Positions 23,722 through 34,577 of a DNA stretch of 64,000 nucleotides are shown piece by piece (the first letter of the stretch is position 1; each line of letters starts with the position of its first letter). This DNA is from Bryopsis sp. KO-2023 (taxonomy: Eukaryota; Chlorophyta; Ulvophyceae; Bryopsidales; Bryopsidaceae): the NCBI GenBank assembly GCA_030272585.1, contig BSYQ01000012.1, forward strand, positions 1,426,001 to 1,490,000. Reading direction: 5' to 3'. The translations under genes were made by a program, and so were the position numbers. The notes beneath the pieces were generated by a model. It was given only the letters and a program-made list of their open reading frames with translations. It searched no databases and was not told where the DNA came from.

Positions 23722-26700
23722 TCATTTTGGCGTTAATTTACGTGAACCTGGGTGCTTGAGTCGAAGATTTCTTGCATCTAATAATACAAGGTCTCCTACT
23801 TTGACTTGCACTGGTACACGATGGCGATCAGCTTGCGCTTTAAAGCGTTGCTGTGCGGCTTGAAGGCGTTTCTTTGCCTCAACAATCCCTTCCCGAATTT
23901 CATTCGTCATTTTCTGAACTTCTGGTACAGCCACTTGCTTCGACCCTTTTCTAGGGATCTGAGCAGTCAATGCTGTCCATGGATCTCTTCCATAATTCAG
24001 AAAGAAGGGTGTTTCACCAGTTGCTTCGGATTTAGAGTTATTTATTGCAAACTCTACAACCGGTAACAAATCCGCCCAATTCTTTTGGGATGGCCCGACA
24101 AAGTGGCGGAGTGTATCCTCCATGACTTTGTTCATAGCTTCGGTTTGCCCATCTGTTTGTGGGTGATAAGCCGAAGACAAGGCCTGTGAGATTTCCCATG
24201 TATAGCACAACTCCCTGAAGAAGTGCGATACAAATCTCGGGTCTCTATCTGTGACCAACTTCTTTGGCATACCATGTGCTTTGAATACATGGTTCACAAA
24301 GAGTTTTGCTGCATCTACGGCTGAGCACTCTGTACTTGTTGCCGCCAAATGAACCATTTTGGTCAACATATCCACAAATACGAGGATTGCATCATGACCT
24401 TCTCCTCTGGATGGTGGGAGATTAGTGACAAAATCCATCGAAACATTTTCCCATTGTGCCTTCGGGATAGGCAAGGGTTTCAGAGGGCCTTGTGGCTTTG
24501 TTCGCCTCCCTTTATGCCTTTGACATGAGTCACATCCTCGCACATAGGATTTGATTTGGTCCTCCATTTGAGGCCACCAGAAATGTTTCTTGATTTGCCG
24601 ACTTGTCTTAGCCACTCCAAAGTGACCCGAATAGACAGTGCTATGGCAATCTTGGATTATTTCTTGTCTCAATGATCCATCATTTGGTACTGATATCACA
24701 TTTCCATTCCACCAAATTCCATCTTGGTTCTGTAACATCTGGGCAGCTTCCAGAGTTTGATACCAAGGATCTTTGGTGTACCCTTCAACCAGCCTTGACT
24801 CCAACTGGGTATGATAACCCCGAGGCAGAGATGGGACCCCAGGATCCCGCGGTCTAGAAACCAAGCCACTCGATCTCACGGTCTCGCATAATACTCCAAT
24901 TGAAAAAGGAGAAGACGGTATACGTGACAAGGGATCAGCCACATTTACTCGCCCTGGTCTATACTCCCATTCAAATTGGAAATCATGGAGCAATTCTAGC
25001 CAGCGGACCTGCCGTCGATTCAAGGTCGATCGGGAATGAAAGAATGTGTTTGGACTATGGTCGGTAATCACTCGGAATTTTCTGCCTTGCAAGTAGCATC
25101 TCCATAATTGAAGTGCATACACAGTAGCATACATTTCCTGATCACTCGTCGACCAATTGAGTTGTGGACCTTGCAGCTTTTTGCTTTCATAAGCTATTGG
25201 GTGTCCTTCTTGCAGGAGAACTGCTCCAATTGCCTTTGTAGAAGCATCAGTGATTACTTCGAAAGGTTTAGAGAAGTCCGGCAAAACCAAACACGGTGCT
25301 TCCGTGAGTGCCGTTTTCACCCCTTCAAAAGCTGTCTCACACTCGTGAGTCCATTCCCATGTCTTCTTCTTTTTGAGAAGATCAGTCATTGGAGAAGCCA
25401 AGGCTGAATACCCCTGTACGAACTTGCGAAAGTAATTGGCGAGTCCGAGGAACGACCTTAAGTCATCCACCCCACTAGGACGAGGCCAATTTTTCACTTT
25501 AGCCGTTTTACTCGGGTCAACTGAGATACCATTGCGGCCCACCACGAAGCCTAAGTAGCGCAACTCAGTTTTGTTGAAGTCACATTTGGACTTCTTCAAG
25601 AACAATTTATGTTCTCGCAACCTTTGTAAGACTTCTCGAAGATGTTTCAAATGTTCCTTTGGTGTCTTTGAAAAAACTAAAATATCATCCAGGTAGATCA
25701 AGACATATTTGCCAATCATACCATGGAAGACTGAGTTCATCAGTGTCTGAAACACTGCCGGTGCGTTTGATAATCCCATCGGGAGCACCCGGTACTCAAA
25801 TAAACCAAAGGGTGTTTTGAAGGCTGTTTTGGGGATGTCATCTTCCTTGACTCTGACCTGCCAGTATCCGGCTCTCAGGTCAAGAGAAGTAAAACATCTC
25901 GAGCCTTGTAACTCATCCAAGAGATCGTCGATCCGTGGAATCGGGAACTGATTCCGGATAGTTACTTTATTAAGACCCCTGTAGTCTATGCACATCCTAA
26001 AGCCTCCATCCTTTTTCGGTACGAAAAGAACCGGAGCACCCCAAGGGCTAGAACTAGGTCTTATGAGCTTTTTGGCTAAGAGTTCGGACAATTGATCCTG
26101 AATCTCTTGCCGCTCTGCGGGTGAATACCGAAAAAGTGGCCGGTTTACAGGACGTGTACCTTCTTCTAAAGGAATGTCCACTTCTACGGCTCTTTCCGGG
26201 GGATATTCCGCCAAACCAGTTACAAACAAATCATCAAATTCCTCCAAGAGAGATTCCATCTCCTTCTCAGGGACTTGATCTGATTCACCGGTTTCCTCCG
26301 CTACACTTACATGTGCGGGTACGTCCTGTACTTCACGAATTACCACCAGAAATGGTTGAAGAGAGGAATCCTTGAGTTTTCTCTTCACCTGTGGAATAGT
26401 GAGTAAGGAACCAACATTTTTGTGAGGAATGCTTTGTTCTCCACCAGTGGCCTTGGGAAAAAGACCCTGGCGTATCAAGATCCGTTGACTTGCGGAATTC
26501 GTCACGGCACACTTCTTCTCAAAGAAGTCCAAGACTGCCTTGCGATTTCGCAACCACGTATCACCCAAAATGATATCAAATTTCTCCATCAGATCAATCA
26601 CCAAACAATTCAACTTCTCGCGGAAGCCTTGAATTTTCAGAGAGATCTTTGTTTCACCTAAGATATCAATATAACTCCCATTGGCCAATTCGGCTTGCGA

Positions 26701-27189
26701 ACTTGTGGTTACCTTGAAGGAAATCCCATTTTGTTCACAAAATCTCTTGGAAAGGAATGCTAATCCCTTAGCTCCTGAGTCCAAAAGACAATGGGCAGGA
26801 ATGCCACTAAGAGTTCCCTCAAAGTGCATTGACATCCTGTCTTGGGTAAGTAAATCTTGAGTATCCTTTGGTACCAAGGGGACAGGTGGGTCATAGTATA
26901 CATTCACTGGCCAAGGAAGACCTGGAAGTCTTTTCCGGCGCTTTCCTTTCATAGCGGTGAACAAAACCATGCCCTTCTTGTATTGTGCAATTAGTCTCAT
27001 AGAGGCCAAGGCCGGATGCAGCTCTTTATTCCACTGTGGAACCAGAATGCAACAAGAAGTATTGTGTGGAGACTTATTCTTTTCGTGGTGTTTCCTTGTA
27101 AACTGCTTTAGTTTAATTTTTCTTTGGACACAACAAGCACCTCTAGGGTCTGCTTGAAAAATCTCCAAAAATCTCAAAATATCGTCCAA
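23722..27189 (-). CDS. Ty3-A pol polyprotein (protease, RT, RNase H, integrase)
   Basis: 1155 residues in the family order. A retropepsin motif LLDSGAKG lies near residue 140. Reverse transcriptase shows FRMCIDYRGLNKVT, FTSLDLRAGYWQV and the catalytic YLDDILVFS. RNase H has VITDASTKAIGAVLLQ. Integrase has the HHCC zinc domain (ending CDSCQRHKG), the first catalytic Asp in MDFVTNLPP, then LVTDRDPRF and SAYHPQTDGQTEAMN. The frame starts without a recognisable gag region, so capsid would have to come from elsewhere. Its length and intact motifs fit a young insertion. Confidence 0.93.
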   Translation of the reverse strand: MDDILRFLEIFQADPRGACCVQRKIKLKQFTRKHHEKNKSPHNTSCCILVPQWNKELHPALASMRLIAQYKKGMVLFTAMKGKRRKRLPGLPWPVNVYYDPPVPLVPKDTQDLLTQDRMSMHFEGTLSGIPAHCLLDSGAKGLAFLSKRFCEQNGISFKVTTSSQAELANGSYIDILGETKISLKIQGFREKLNCLVIDLMEKFDIILGDTWLRNRKAVLDFFEKKCAVTNSASQRILIRQGLFPKATGGEQSIPHKNVGSLLTIPQVKRKLKDSSLQPFLVVIREVQDVPAHVSVAEETGESDQVPEKEMESLLEEFDDLFVTGLAEYPPERAVEVDIPLEEGTRPVNRPLFRYSPAERQEIQDQLSELLAKKLIRPSSSPWGAPVLFVPKKDGGFRMCIDYRGLNKVTIRNQFPIPRIDDLLDELQGSRCFTSLDLRAGYWQVRVKEDDIPKTAFKTPFGLFEYRVLPMGLSNAPAVFQTLMNSVFHGMIGKYVLIYLDDILVFSKTPKEHLKHLREVLQRLREHKLFLKKSKCDFNKTELRYLGFVVGRNGISVDPSKTAKVKNWPRPSGVDDLRSFLGLANYFRKFVQGYSALASPMTDLLKKKKTWEWTHECETAFEGVKTALTEAPCLVLPDFSKPFEVITDASTKAIGAVLLQEGHPIAYESKKLQGPQLNWSTSDQEMYATVYALQLWRCYLQGRKFRVITDHSPNTFFHSRSTLNRRQVRWLELLHDFQFEWEYRPGRVNVADPLSRIPSSPFSIGVLCETVRSSGLVSRPRDPGVPSLPRGYHTQLESRLVEGYTKDPWYQTLEAAQMLQNQDGIWWNGNVISVPNDGSLRQEIIQDCHSTVYSGHFGVAKTSRQIKKHFWWPQMEDQIKSYVRGCDSCQRHKGRRTKPQGPLKPLPIPKAQWENVSMDFVTNLPPSRGEGHDAILVFVDMLTKMVHLAATSTECSAVDAAKLFVNHVFKAHGMPKKLVTDRDPRFVSHFFRELCYTWEISQALSSAYHPQTDGQTEAMNKVMEDTLRHFVGPSQKNWADLLPVVEFAINNSKSEATGETPFFLNYGRDPWTALTAQIPRKGSKQVAVPEVQKMTNEIREGIVEAKKRLQAAQQRFKAQADRHRVPVQVKVGDLVLLDARNLRLKHPGSRKLTPK

Positions 27190-27463
27190 TCCTGACGAAA
27201 AATATTAAGGACCTCTTGGGTCTCCTTAAAATAGACGAAGGACCTCTTGGGTCTCCTTCGCAACTCGAAAAACCACTCTGCAGAAAGTCTGAAGCAATAC
27301 CCTAACTTTGACAGAGCATAACTTTCCGCACACAGCTCGGAATAAACCCCAACTGGACTCAAACGAAGCGGATTTTTCTTAGCTTACTTTTTGACACCTT
27401 ATTTGTCCAATTCGGACCTTAGACGCCGAAGTTATCGCCGTTTCCGTGACGGACTCTTCACCT

Positions 27464-27475
27464 GCTCCGAAACCA
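27464..27475 (-). promoter_or_regulatory. Ty3-A primer-binding site
   Basis: On the minus strand the LTR is followed, after 3 nt, by TGGTTTCGGAGC, complementary to a tRNA 3' end reading GCTCCGAAACCA. The same 12 nt is the primer-binding site of Ty3-B. Confidence 0.75.
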
Positions 27476-27553
27476 AACTGTTATAAACCTCTCTCTCCTA
27501 GGAAAATAACCTCCCAGCGCCCTTCCTTGAAGTCCCTTTAACCCATCAAACCC

Positions 27554-28942
27554 TGTGACGCTCCGAAAACGCATTCGGCACAACTACTAATTCTTCATTC
27601 GCTCAGCGACTGAAGATAGAGTCGCACTGAATTACCGCAGAGTCTGTCTACGGCAACTGAGTCGGACTACGCCGACGTTGAATGTCTTATCCAAAAACTT
27701 GGTATCTAAACTGCGACGCACTGAAACTATCGTCACCTAAGAAGTCGGCTAAGACCAGTCGCGCTAACAATCATCACCATCCGAGAGTCACAGTCTCGAT
27801 TCCCCATTACAACGAAAAGCCTAAGACCAGGCATCTGAACGCAACACGAGTCAAAGTCGACGGAGACACCCGCTAAGAGGGCCTTGCTCCCGAGAGTGAG
27901 ACAGAAAGTGGAGTCCCCTGGAGGATAGTCGCTAAAAGACCATGGCCTAAGGGGACTCTGGAAACTGAACTGGAGAAGAGAGGAACACAAAACGCAAACA
28001 CCAAAAACGAAAGGGGACACTCAGAGGAGAGGTCGGCTCCTCTGAGTGGAGAAAAACCTCCTAAGAGAAGGGCAGCACCTTCTCTTACTATTCTGACTCC
28101 ACTCCTATTTCCTCTCGAATCAAAGTTTGATCAGCAACAACCTTATTTTGAATAAAGACACTCAGAGACACAAGAAATAATAGCAAGAGAATATTTTTAC
28201 AGAAAGAGAAGGGATGGTGTATCCCATTTCAAAAGCGTACTTCAGAAAACCTTGGATGATGCTATCTTTGGCCAGAAGTACCTCGTCCGATCGGGATTCC
28301 CGTTTAAGGTAAGTCGCGAAGCTTTCCTTAAGTCCGTCTCGATAAGAGAGTCCTCCTATAGATAGATGTCCGAAGTAAGAAGTAAACGAGGTATTCACCG
28401 AGTTCTGTCTGTCCTTAACCAGAATTCTGTGGGATATTTATACTCGCGGCTGGTTCTAGCGCTAGCGCATGTGTGCTGGCCGCGAGTTCGGCGTCACGAC
28501 AGGGGTCGACTAGCGACCCGACTGCCAGTCGTGCGTATCGCCTAAGAGATCGTTTTTCGTAGGGAGTTGTATCCGTTTCGCTGGAATCCATAGTGTTTTC
28601 GCTGGCTCCTTGTGTTCCCAGCCGCACGTTTCGTAGAAGTCATACCTCGGATGTCATAAAACGACAGTGCCGGCAGTAAGACTCCTAGTACTCTGCGCTA
28701 GCCATGGGTTGGCGTGCCAGCTATTCGATATCTTCCAGCGTATCAGTATACAACTTTTCCTACGTCATCGACCTCGTCAGGAATTGAACCCGACGTACGA
28801 ACCACCAGGTCTCACATAGAGCAGCGTAAAATACGACTGTTTATCAGTGTGAGTTGGCAATTCCATTCTTCCGAATTATCATCGGAATAATCATTACATC
28901 TGGTGGCAGTACATCTGCCATGTTCTTTCTAGCTCCGTCACA
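27554..28942 (-). repeat. Ty3-B LTR (3' LTR)
   Basis: 1389 bp, TGTGACGCTCC...CTCCGTCACA. It is the same sequence as 38282-39659 apart from its extreme outer end. The short open frames inside it repeat in both LTRs and are not genes. Confidence 0.9.
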
Positions 28943-28960
28943 GCTGTGACGCTCCCCCTT
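28943..28960 (-). promoter_or_regulatory. Ty3-B polypurine tract
   Basis: Read on the minus strand, a purine-rich run (AAGGGGGAGCG) directly precedes the 3' LTR, the expected position of the plus-strand primer. Confidence 0.6.
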
Positions 28961-29158
28961 ACACCCGCATAGAAATCACTCTATGCGTACCCAAAACCTA
29001 ATCAAAAACCCACTGCATCTCATGCAGTCTTTCTTCCTTTCAACCATACTGTTCATTTCACCTCTTGCACCCACATCAAAACTCCACTGAGTGTATTCAA
29101 CACCCACATCAAACCCCCTATTAAGTGTATTCAACACTGCTAAGTCCTCCCTTATTCT

Positions 29159-29350
29159 ATCAGAAAATCCACAGAATTTGTCTCTCCCTTATTGTCTACC
29201 AGAAAAATCCACAGGATTTGTCTCTCCCTTTTTGTCTACCAGAAAAAAATCCACAGGATTTGTCTCCCCCTTTTTGTCTACCAGAAAAATCCACACCTCT
29301 TTGATAACCCAGTAGTAACACCCTTTCATAAAGGGAATCCCCCTCTTCTA

Positions 29351-29380
<30 letters not shown>
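29159..29380 (-). repeat. Minisatellite and T run at the 3' end of Ty3-B
   Basis: About four units of 36-41 bp built on CAGAAAAATCCACAGGATTT plus GTCTCTCCCTTTTTGTCTAC cover 29159-29300. They are followed by a T run of about 35 at 29346-29380 next to the last reading frame. Confidence 0.8.
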
Positions 29381-29386
<6 letters not shown>

Positions 29387-29413
29387 CTACTCTCCCAGAG
29401 ATTTACCCTCTCT

Positions 29414-30757
29414 CTAGCTGCCACTGGGTCCCCTTTGTCGTTTGCTGGATGCTGCAGCTGCTGATGTTGCTCCTTTTCGAGCGGTCCTCTTTCGGGAGAG
29501 TGGAGGATTGGTAGCCCCATGGATTTCGATCAATCTCTCATCCAGTAGGGTCTCCACGGGATGGCTCTGCTGCTCATTATCAACCCACGCTCCCGGGAGC
29601 TGATCCGCTCGCACATTACTCCGAGCTCGATGCATGGCACGATTGAGTTCCAAACGGGGTCGAGAGGTCGCCGGGTAGATGGAGCGGAAATGGTTTGCTC
29701 CTCCGATCAATCGACATAGAGAACATGTCTGATCGGAGAAGTTTGCCGGCGGTGCGATCGATGCCTCGGGAGCGTATATCCTGCGAAAGGTCCCCATGCC
29801 CCCTTCATCCATGTCCAGCTCCAAGCTCCCCGCCAACCAGGCACGATCCCGACAACCAACCTTGTGACAGGCTTGGTGCCGAGAACATGCTCCGCCGATG
29901 GGTTTCACTGCATTTCGGGATCTGCAGAAAAAGCAGTTCCCATCGACCCAGTCCCCGCCGGGATTGTCCTCCTCCTCTTTGATCTGTGCTTGTTCGATCC
30001 TTGCACCTGTTCCTCCATCTCCCTCATTGCGATCCACCCTCTCTCTGATTCCGCTGCCACCCTGACTACCTCCCTCTCGTCCTCCCGTGGGATCAATCCT
30101 GTCCTGGTCCTCCACTCCTTCGTTCCTTTCCTCTCCAGCAACACCTCCACTGTTTCCCACTCTGCCAGATCCTCCTCCTTCTCTGTCTCCACCATGATCG
30201 ATGTCATCCCTATCTCCTCTATTTCCTCCATGCTCTTCTCCATCCCCGTCGCTGTTGTGATCGTCATCGCTTTCATCGATACTGAATCCCTCCGCGGTTC
30301 TCCGATCCTCCAACTTCTGTTTTCCTGCATCCGTCTGCTTCAGCTGCTCTTTCAGATCCACGACTTCCTGTCGCAACCTCACAGTTTCCAAGTCCTCCGT
30401 CGCAATACTGGCTTGAGCCGCCTGGAGCGACTCCTCCAGTTCAACCACTCGTAAGAGCAGCTGATCTCGTTCATGCTGCAGGAGTATCACCTGAGCAGCA
30501 GAACTCGAAGAGCCCGCATCTCCCTCACTTGCAGCCTGTCGAAGGGCGGAGTTTTCCTGGATGAGCTTTTGTCGCTCCTCCTGCCATTTCAACTGGTTTC
30601 GAGTATATTCCTCCGCCAACGACTCTTCTCCCCTAAATAAATCCTCCAGCGCTTTTGCCCCCTCTCTTGACTGCACCGCCCCTGCCTCGATCCTCTCGAT
30701 CGCTTCCTCCACCCTTTGACGCCACTCAACCATTTTCTTTTCTTTTTTTTTAAACAA
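29414..30757 (-). CDS. Ty3-B accessory protein, 447 aa, coiled coil plus Cys/His cluster
   Basis: Last frame before the 3' LTR. Residues 1-150 are strongly heptad-like (EWRQRVEEAIERIEAG, LKWQEERQKLIQENSALR, LLRVVELEESLQAAQ) and predict a long coiled coil. Residues 155-265 are Gly/Asp/Glu-rich and disordered. A Cys/His cluster follows: CFFC, then CSRHQACHKVGC and later CSLC, plausibly binding zinc. The C-terminus is basic (SRKRTARKG, SSKRQRG) and could be a nuclear-localisation signal. No known retroelement domain is seen. It could be a chromatin- or nucleic-acid-binding accessory factor, by inference only. Confidence 0.75.
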   Translation of the reverse strand: MFKKKEKKMVEWRQRVEEAIERIEAGAVQSREGAKALEDLFRGEESLAEEYTRNQLKWQEERQKLIQENSALRQAASEGDAGSSSSAAQVILLQHERDQLLLRVVELEESLQAAQASIATEDLETVRLRQEVVDLKEQLKQTDAGKQKLEDRRTAEGFSIDESDDDHNSDGDGEEHGGNRGDRDDIDHGGDREGGGSGRVGNSGGVAGEERNEGVEDQDRIDPTGGREGGSQGGSGIRERVDRNEGDGGTGARIEQAQIKEEEDNPGGDWVDGNCFFCRSRNAVKPIGGACSRHQACHKVGCRDRAWLAGSLELDMDEGGMGTFRRIYAPEASIAPPANFSDQTCSLCRLIGGANHFRSIYPATSRPRLELNRAMHRARSNVRADQLPGAWVDNEQQSHPVETLLDERLIEIHGATNPPLSRKRTARKGATSAAAASSKRQRGPSGS

Positions 30758-30945
30758 AAAGCAAAACCTCCCGCTCCGTTGGTTTTCTTTTTCTCCGTCG
30801 AAAGAATTCGATGCCTCGAGGCTTGGGGTTTAAAACACTTCTCTGTGTCCTCTCAAGCTGACTCCATATCTATGCGTTGGGTCTCCCAATATTCTCCCTC
30901 ACTCAATCAAAGTTCTACATCCTCCAGAGCTCTCCTGCCGATGTC

Positions 30946-31407
30946 TCAACCTCCCTTCTCTCCTTCGCTCTCACTATCGGTGACTTCAAACCCATCGCTC
31001 TCGCTCTCCTCCCCTCTCGCTCGCTTAACCTCCTGCTCGTGCAGGTCACCCACGACTTCCAGTCGTCGTTTTTGATTGGAATCTTGTCGTCGCCACCCAG
31101 AAGTCCTAGACCTCTCGCGAACCACCTCCTGCAGCCGCTTCTCCGGAATTTCCTCTTCCTCTTGAGCTTTCCGCAGGCGACTTTGAAACTCTTCTATCCT
31201 TCCCAAACTTTCTAAATTACTTAACAGGACGATTTTCTGTCGCCTGAGTAAATCCCTCGCAGTCCTCCCAGATGCGGTTTCGTTCGTGAAGGCCCGCTTG
31301 AGCCGCCTAGTGACCTCCCCCTTTTGTTTTTCTAACTCCGTCCGAAGGTGCAGCACTTCGGCTGCCATGCACTCGTTCAACTGCTGGGTGGACGTAGTTC
31401 CTGCCAT
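30946..31407 (-). CDS. Ty3-B accessory protein, 153 aa, coiled coil
   Basis: A short frame between integrase and the 447-aa protein. The N-terminal half is helical and heptad-like (ECMAAEVLHLRTELEKQKGE, FQSRLRKAQEEEEIPEKRL), followed by a basic stretch (NQKRRLEVV) and an acidic tail (ESESDGFEVTDSESEGEKGG). It resembles the N-terminal layout of its 447-aa neighbour in being coiled-coil, though not in sequence. Function unknown; partnering with the neighbour is a guess. Confidence 0.65.
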   Translation of the reverse strand: MAGTTSTQQLNECMAAEVLHLRTELEKQKGEVTRRLKRAFTNETASGRTARDLLRRQKIVLLSNLESLGRIEEFQSRLRKAQEEEEIPEKRLQEVVRERSRTSGWRRQDSNQKRRLEVVGDLHEQEVKRARGEESESDGFEVTDSESEGEKGG

Positions 31408-31576
31408 TCTTTCCTTCTAAGTTTTCGTCGTTAACGAAATATCTTTTAGAACTTAAACCATGACCTCCCGAAGACTCCCCTTTAAGCCCGTCTCATTCGC
31501 TGCTACTCCCTCTCCTTGAGCATATCTCTAGTAGTTCGGTCCAAGGTTCTCCGTAAACTTCTCTTAAAGTACTCTC

Positions 31577-32998
31577 CTAAGTACTAGGCTCTCCTCCGGG
31601 TACAGCGACATCCTCTAGAGCCACCCACCGACTCTGTCGAGTACCCCTAGAGACCTTAACTCTAACTCCTGTTCTATCTATTTCCTCTATTCGAAATCCT
31701 GCCTGAGCTTTAACCACTAGCTTCTTAGAAGTCTTAATTCTGACTAAAACCGAGTCCCCTATCTTAAGAGTTTCTATCCTTTCCTTTTCTTTAAGTTTTT
31801 CACCATAGTTCCTCTGCTGCCTATACTGAGCTGTTCCTACTGATTCCTTAGCTCTTTCTTCCATCCTTTTTCTTAATTCACTCAGCTCTTTTAACTCCCT
31901 ATCAGAGATCAAAACTGGCAGTTCCTGGACCACAGGATCTAATAAAACTGCCTCTTCCCTTTTCTCAGCTAAAGTCTGGGATCCAGAGCCTCCTCCCTGA
32001 GGTTGGGATCCTTCTCCTAAATCTCTCTGAGACTCCTCTAGTCGTTGTCCTAACTGATAGGCTGCCCAGTCTCTTTTGTTCACCTGTCTCCTAATATATA
32101 CTAATTCAAAAGGGCTGTACCCTGTTGTTTCTTTTACTCTGCTATTATAGTCTCTAAGACTGTCTAATAAAGCCCCCTGTAAATCCTTTACTGAAAATAA
32201 GAGTGCACCTGTGGTGGGTGTCTCTTCTGCCTGCTTTTCTTTTAGCCTACCCACTATTCCCTGTTTCAGGGTCTGATTTAATCTCTCCGCCAGCCCATTT
32301 GTTCTAGGATGGTTCGGACTAGTGTTCTTAATCTCTATCCCCTCTTGCTTGCATAAATCTAACACTAAACCCTTAAACTCTGTCCCATTATCACATAGGA
32401 AGAATCTAGGAACCCCAAACCTACAGATGATATTCTGGAATAGAAACTGAGCTATAAAAATTGGACTCTTTGCATCCACTATTCCAGCCTCAGCCCATTT
32501 TGTAAAATAGTCCACCACTACTAAAATATGCACTAAAGCCTGTGTGTCAGGCATCCTAATGGAAAATGTATCCATCCCCCACTGATAAAACGGAAGGCCA
32601 GCTGGGGTCTGGAGCAGTCTAGGCTGTATCAGAAACTTTGGCCTGATCTCCTGGCAGGTCTCACACTTCCCCAATGTTTCTTTTGTCTGTTTTTCCATCC
32701 CATACCAAAAGTAGTGCTCCCTGAGCTTCTCCAGAGTTCCCTTCACAGACACATGTCCTACTGCTATGTGTGCCTCCATAATTAGCTCCTGTCTCTTAGC
32801 CTCCACTGGCACCTCTCTCTTTTTATCTCCTCCTGGGTCTCTTAAGAATAGCTGCTCTGTCTCCGGATCCCAGAGATATCTCATCTCTTTCTTCCTGGCA
32901 GCTGCTTTCTCCTGGCTGGAATATCCAGCAAACTTCTCAAAGTCTTTCTGTAAAAGACTAAGAGTGCAGGAGTCCTTCCACACATCAAACTTCCTCAT
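31577..32998 (-). CDS. Ty3-B integrase
   Basis: 473 residues. The N-terminal zinc domain has HIAVGH followed by CETC (H-x4-H ... C-x2-C). The catalytic core shows the three acids: Asp in QWGMDTFSIRMP, Asp in FLCDNGTEFKG and Glu in SPNHPRTNGLAERLNQTL. A C-terminal DNA-binding region follows (IGDSVLVRIKTSKKLVVKA). There is no chromodomain. Integrase joins the cDNA ends to host DNA; here it is a free-standing frame, not fused to RT-RNase H. Confidence 0.9.
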   Translation of the reverse strand: MRKFDVWKDSCTLSLLQKDFEKFAGYSSQEKAAARKKEMRYLWDPETEQLFLRDPGGDKKREVPVEAKRQELIMEAHIAVGHVSVKGTLEKLREHYFWYGMEKQTKETLGKCETCQEIRPKFLIQPRLLQTPAGLPFYQWGMDTFSIRMPDTQALVHILVVVDYFTKWAEAGIVDAKSPIFIAQFLFQNIICRFGVPRFFLCDNGTEFKGLVLDLCKQEGIEIKNTSPNHPRTNGLAERLNQTLKQGIVGRLKEKQAEETPTTGALLFSVKDLQGALLDSLRDYNSRVKETTGYSPFELVYIRRQVNKRDWAAYQLGQRLEESQRDLGEGSQPQGGGSGSQTLAEKREEAVLLDPVVQELPVLISDRELKELSELRKRMEERAKESVGTAQYRQQRNYGEKLKEKERIETLKIGDSVLVRIKTSKKLVVKAQAGFRIEEIDRTGVRVKVSRGTRQSRWVALEDVAVPGGEPST

Positions 32999-33777
32999 CT
33001 GTAGCTTTACTACCAGACTACTAACTTCTTCTTCTAGAGCCTCCTGGCTTCTATCTTTTTGCTTTTAAGTTGCTTATCCTGGGTAGATAAAGCAGTGTTT
33101 GCCCTTTCCTCTAGATATTAAGGGTTTCTACTTAAATACAAAATCCTTCAGGTTGAAACAGCTGGAACAGCTGGCTTGTGAGCTGGCTGTAAGCTGTAAG
33201 CTTTGAAGGTCATCATCTTAGTCACTTTAGACATCAGTTGTTTAATCCCAGGGTTCTGAACTATTAGTCCTGTTTCTGGGAGAGAGCACTTATCCTCTTA
33301 AGTGACCTCAACTTCTAGGCTGGATCAAACACCACACCGTTTTAAATACATATGTTCTGAGGTCCTCACAGGGATTGATTTATAATAAATCAAGGTGTGT
33401 ACAGTTTTACCCAAACTGTAGTCCTCAATCCTAGAGTTTCCCTTTTCAGGATACCTTATCTCTAGAGAATCTGAGCTTTTGTCTGAGACCACCCCTAGTC
33501 TGCAGACCTTTACTTTAGAACCTTTGGGATTAACTGGCTGTGAGCAGAGTGGTTTCCTGCTTTTCAGTAGGGATTGAAAAGAAACTCAGAGTGATGTTAG
33601 TTAAGGGGTGGAACTCAGCTGTTCCAGGGGTCTTAACTATTTCTGAAGAGACTTATATCACTGTTTTAGAGAAAAGGCAGAATCCTGCTTACAGACCCAC
33701 TTCTCAACCCCAACCCTGACATCAACTTCTTAACCCAAACTCCCAAGCTAACCACCCAAACTTCCTAACCCACGACC
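32999..33777. other. Ty3-B non-coding interval
   Basis: About 0.8 kb between the integrase frame and the 169-aa frame with no supported reading frame. It may carry signals for expressing the downstream frames (a splice acceptor or internal promoter), but none was identified. Confidence 0.4.
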
Positions 33778-34287
33778 TTAACTACTGGGGCCTGGTGCCC
33801 CTGCATCCCCCTCGTTCTCCTCCTCCCCGGAGGAGTAAACCATTATCGGCCCCTCTGGAGGCACCTCCTGCATCTCGCCATCCCCGTTCTCCTCGAACCT
33901 CGCCTCCACTCGCGCCACCGGGTAGAAACGCGGCAGGTTGAGGAGGTCGCGGGGTACTCCTCCTCCTCCGCCCTGTTCTCGCGCATTTCCTATTGACTGG
34001 GCCAGCGCCGCTGTAATCTGCGGTTGAGTAGGTCGAAGGGGGCCTGGCACAGTTAGAACTCCCGCCCGGAATCCTTCCAGCAAGCCTCGCAAAGTCATGA
34101 GCGTGCCCGTATACTGAGCGAGCTTCGAGACGTTTACTCTAGTCTCTCTTTCAGCAGTATGGTTCATTCTAAACTCCCCCTGGAGCAGACGCTGTCGAAG
34201 TTCCTCTTCAAACTCCTCCATCTCTACGATCAACGCTATCAGAACAGCGACAATGTGGGCGAAAGCGGCAGTCTGTGTTGCGTCCAT
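33778..34287 (-). CDS. Ty3-B small protein, 169 aa, unknown
   Basis: Lies between RT-RNase H and integrase. The N-terminus is helical (FAHIVAVLIALIVEMEEFEE), the middle is amphipathic (LAQYTGTLMTLRGLLEGFRA) and the C-terminus is acidic and disordered (SSGEEENEGDAGAPG). No known domain is seen. Its position in the middle of pol is unusual for Ty3/gypsy. Confidence 0.65.
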   Translation of the reverse strand: MDATQTAAFAHIVAVLIALIVEMEEFEEELRQRLLQGEFRMNHTAERETRVNVSKLAQYTGTLMTLRGLLEGFRAGVLTVPGPLRPTQPQITAALAQSIGNAREQGGGGGVPRDLLNLPRFYPVARVEARFEENGDGEMQEVPPEGPIMVYSSGEEENEGDAGAPGPSS

Positions 34288-34577
34288 ATCTTCCTTGTTC
34301 TCCGAGTGTTTTTCTAAACCCTTAACTTTCGAACTCCTGTTTTACTGAACTCTGTGTTGTTTTTCGACAAACTTATTCCAGTATACTTTTTCCTAGACTG
34401 CGTTCGCTTTAAGAAGTCTAAACACGACTTGTTTTATCCCAGGCACTCCCTCCTCTCCTGGAGTTCTCTTGGATTAACTTCTATCTTTCCTATTCCAGTC
34501 CTGTGCCTCCTAATAAACTCTATCCCAGAAAATTCACGAAATATGGCCTCCTACTAGTCCTCCTCTAGAATAAACTT

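Noticed and set aside
27682-28627. Several open frames of 60-95 codons on both strands
   Set aside because: They lie wholly inside the Ty3-B LTR and recur identically at 38399-39344. They have no recognisable domain, and LTRs normally do not encode proteins.
29159-29300. CRISPR-like array
   Set aside because: The units are contiguous without unique spacers and lie inside a retroelement; it is a minisatellite.
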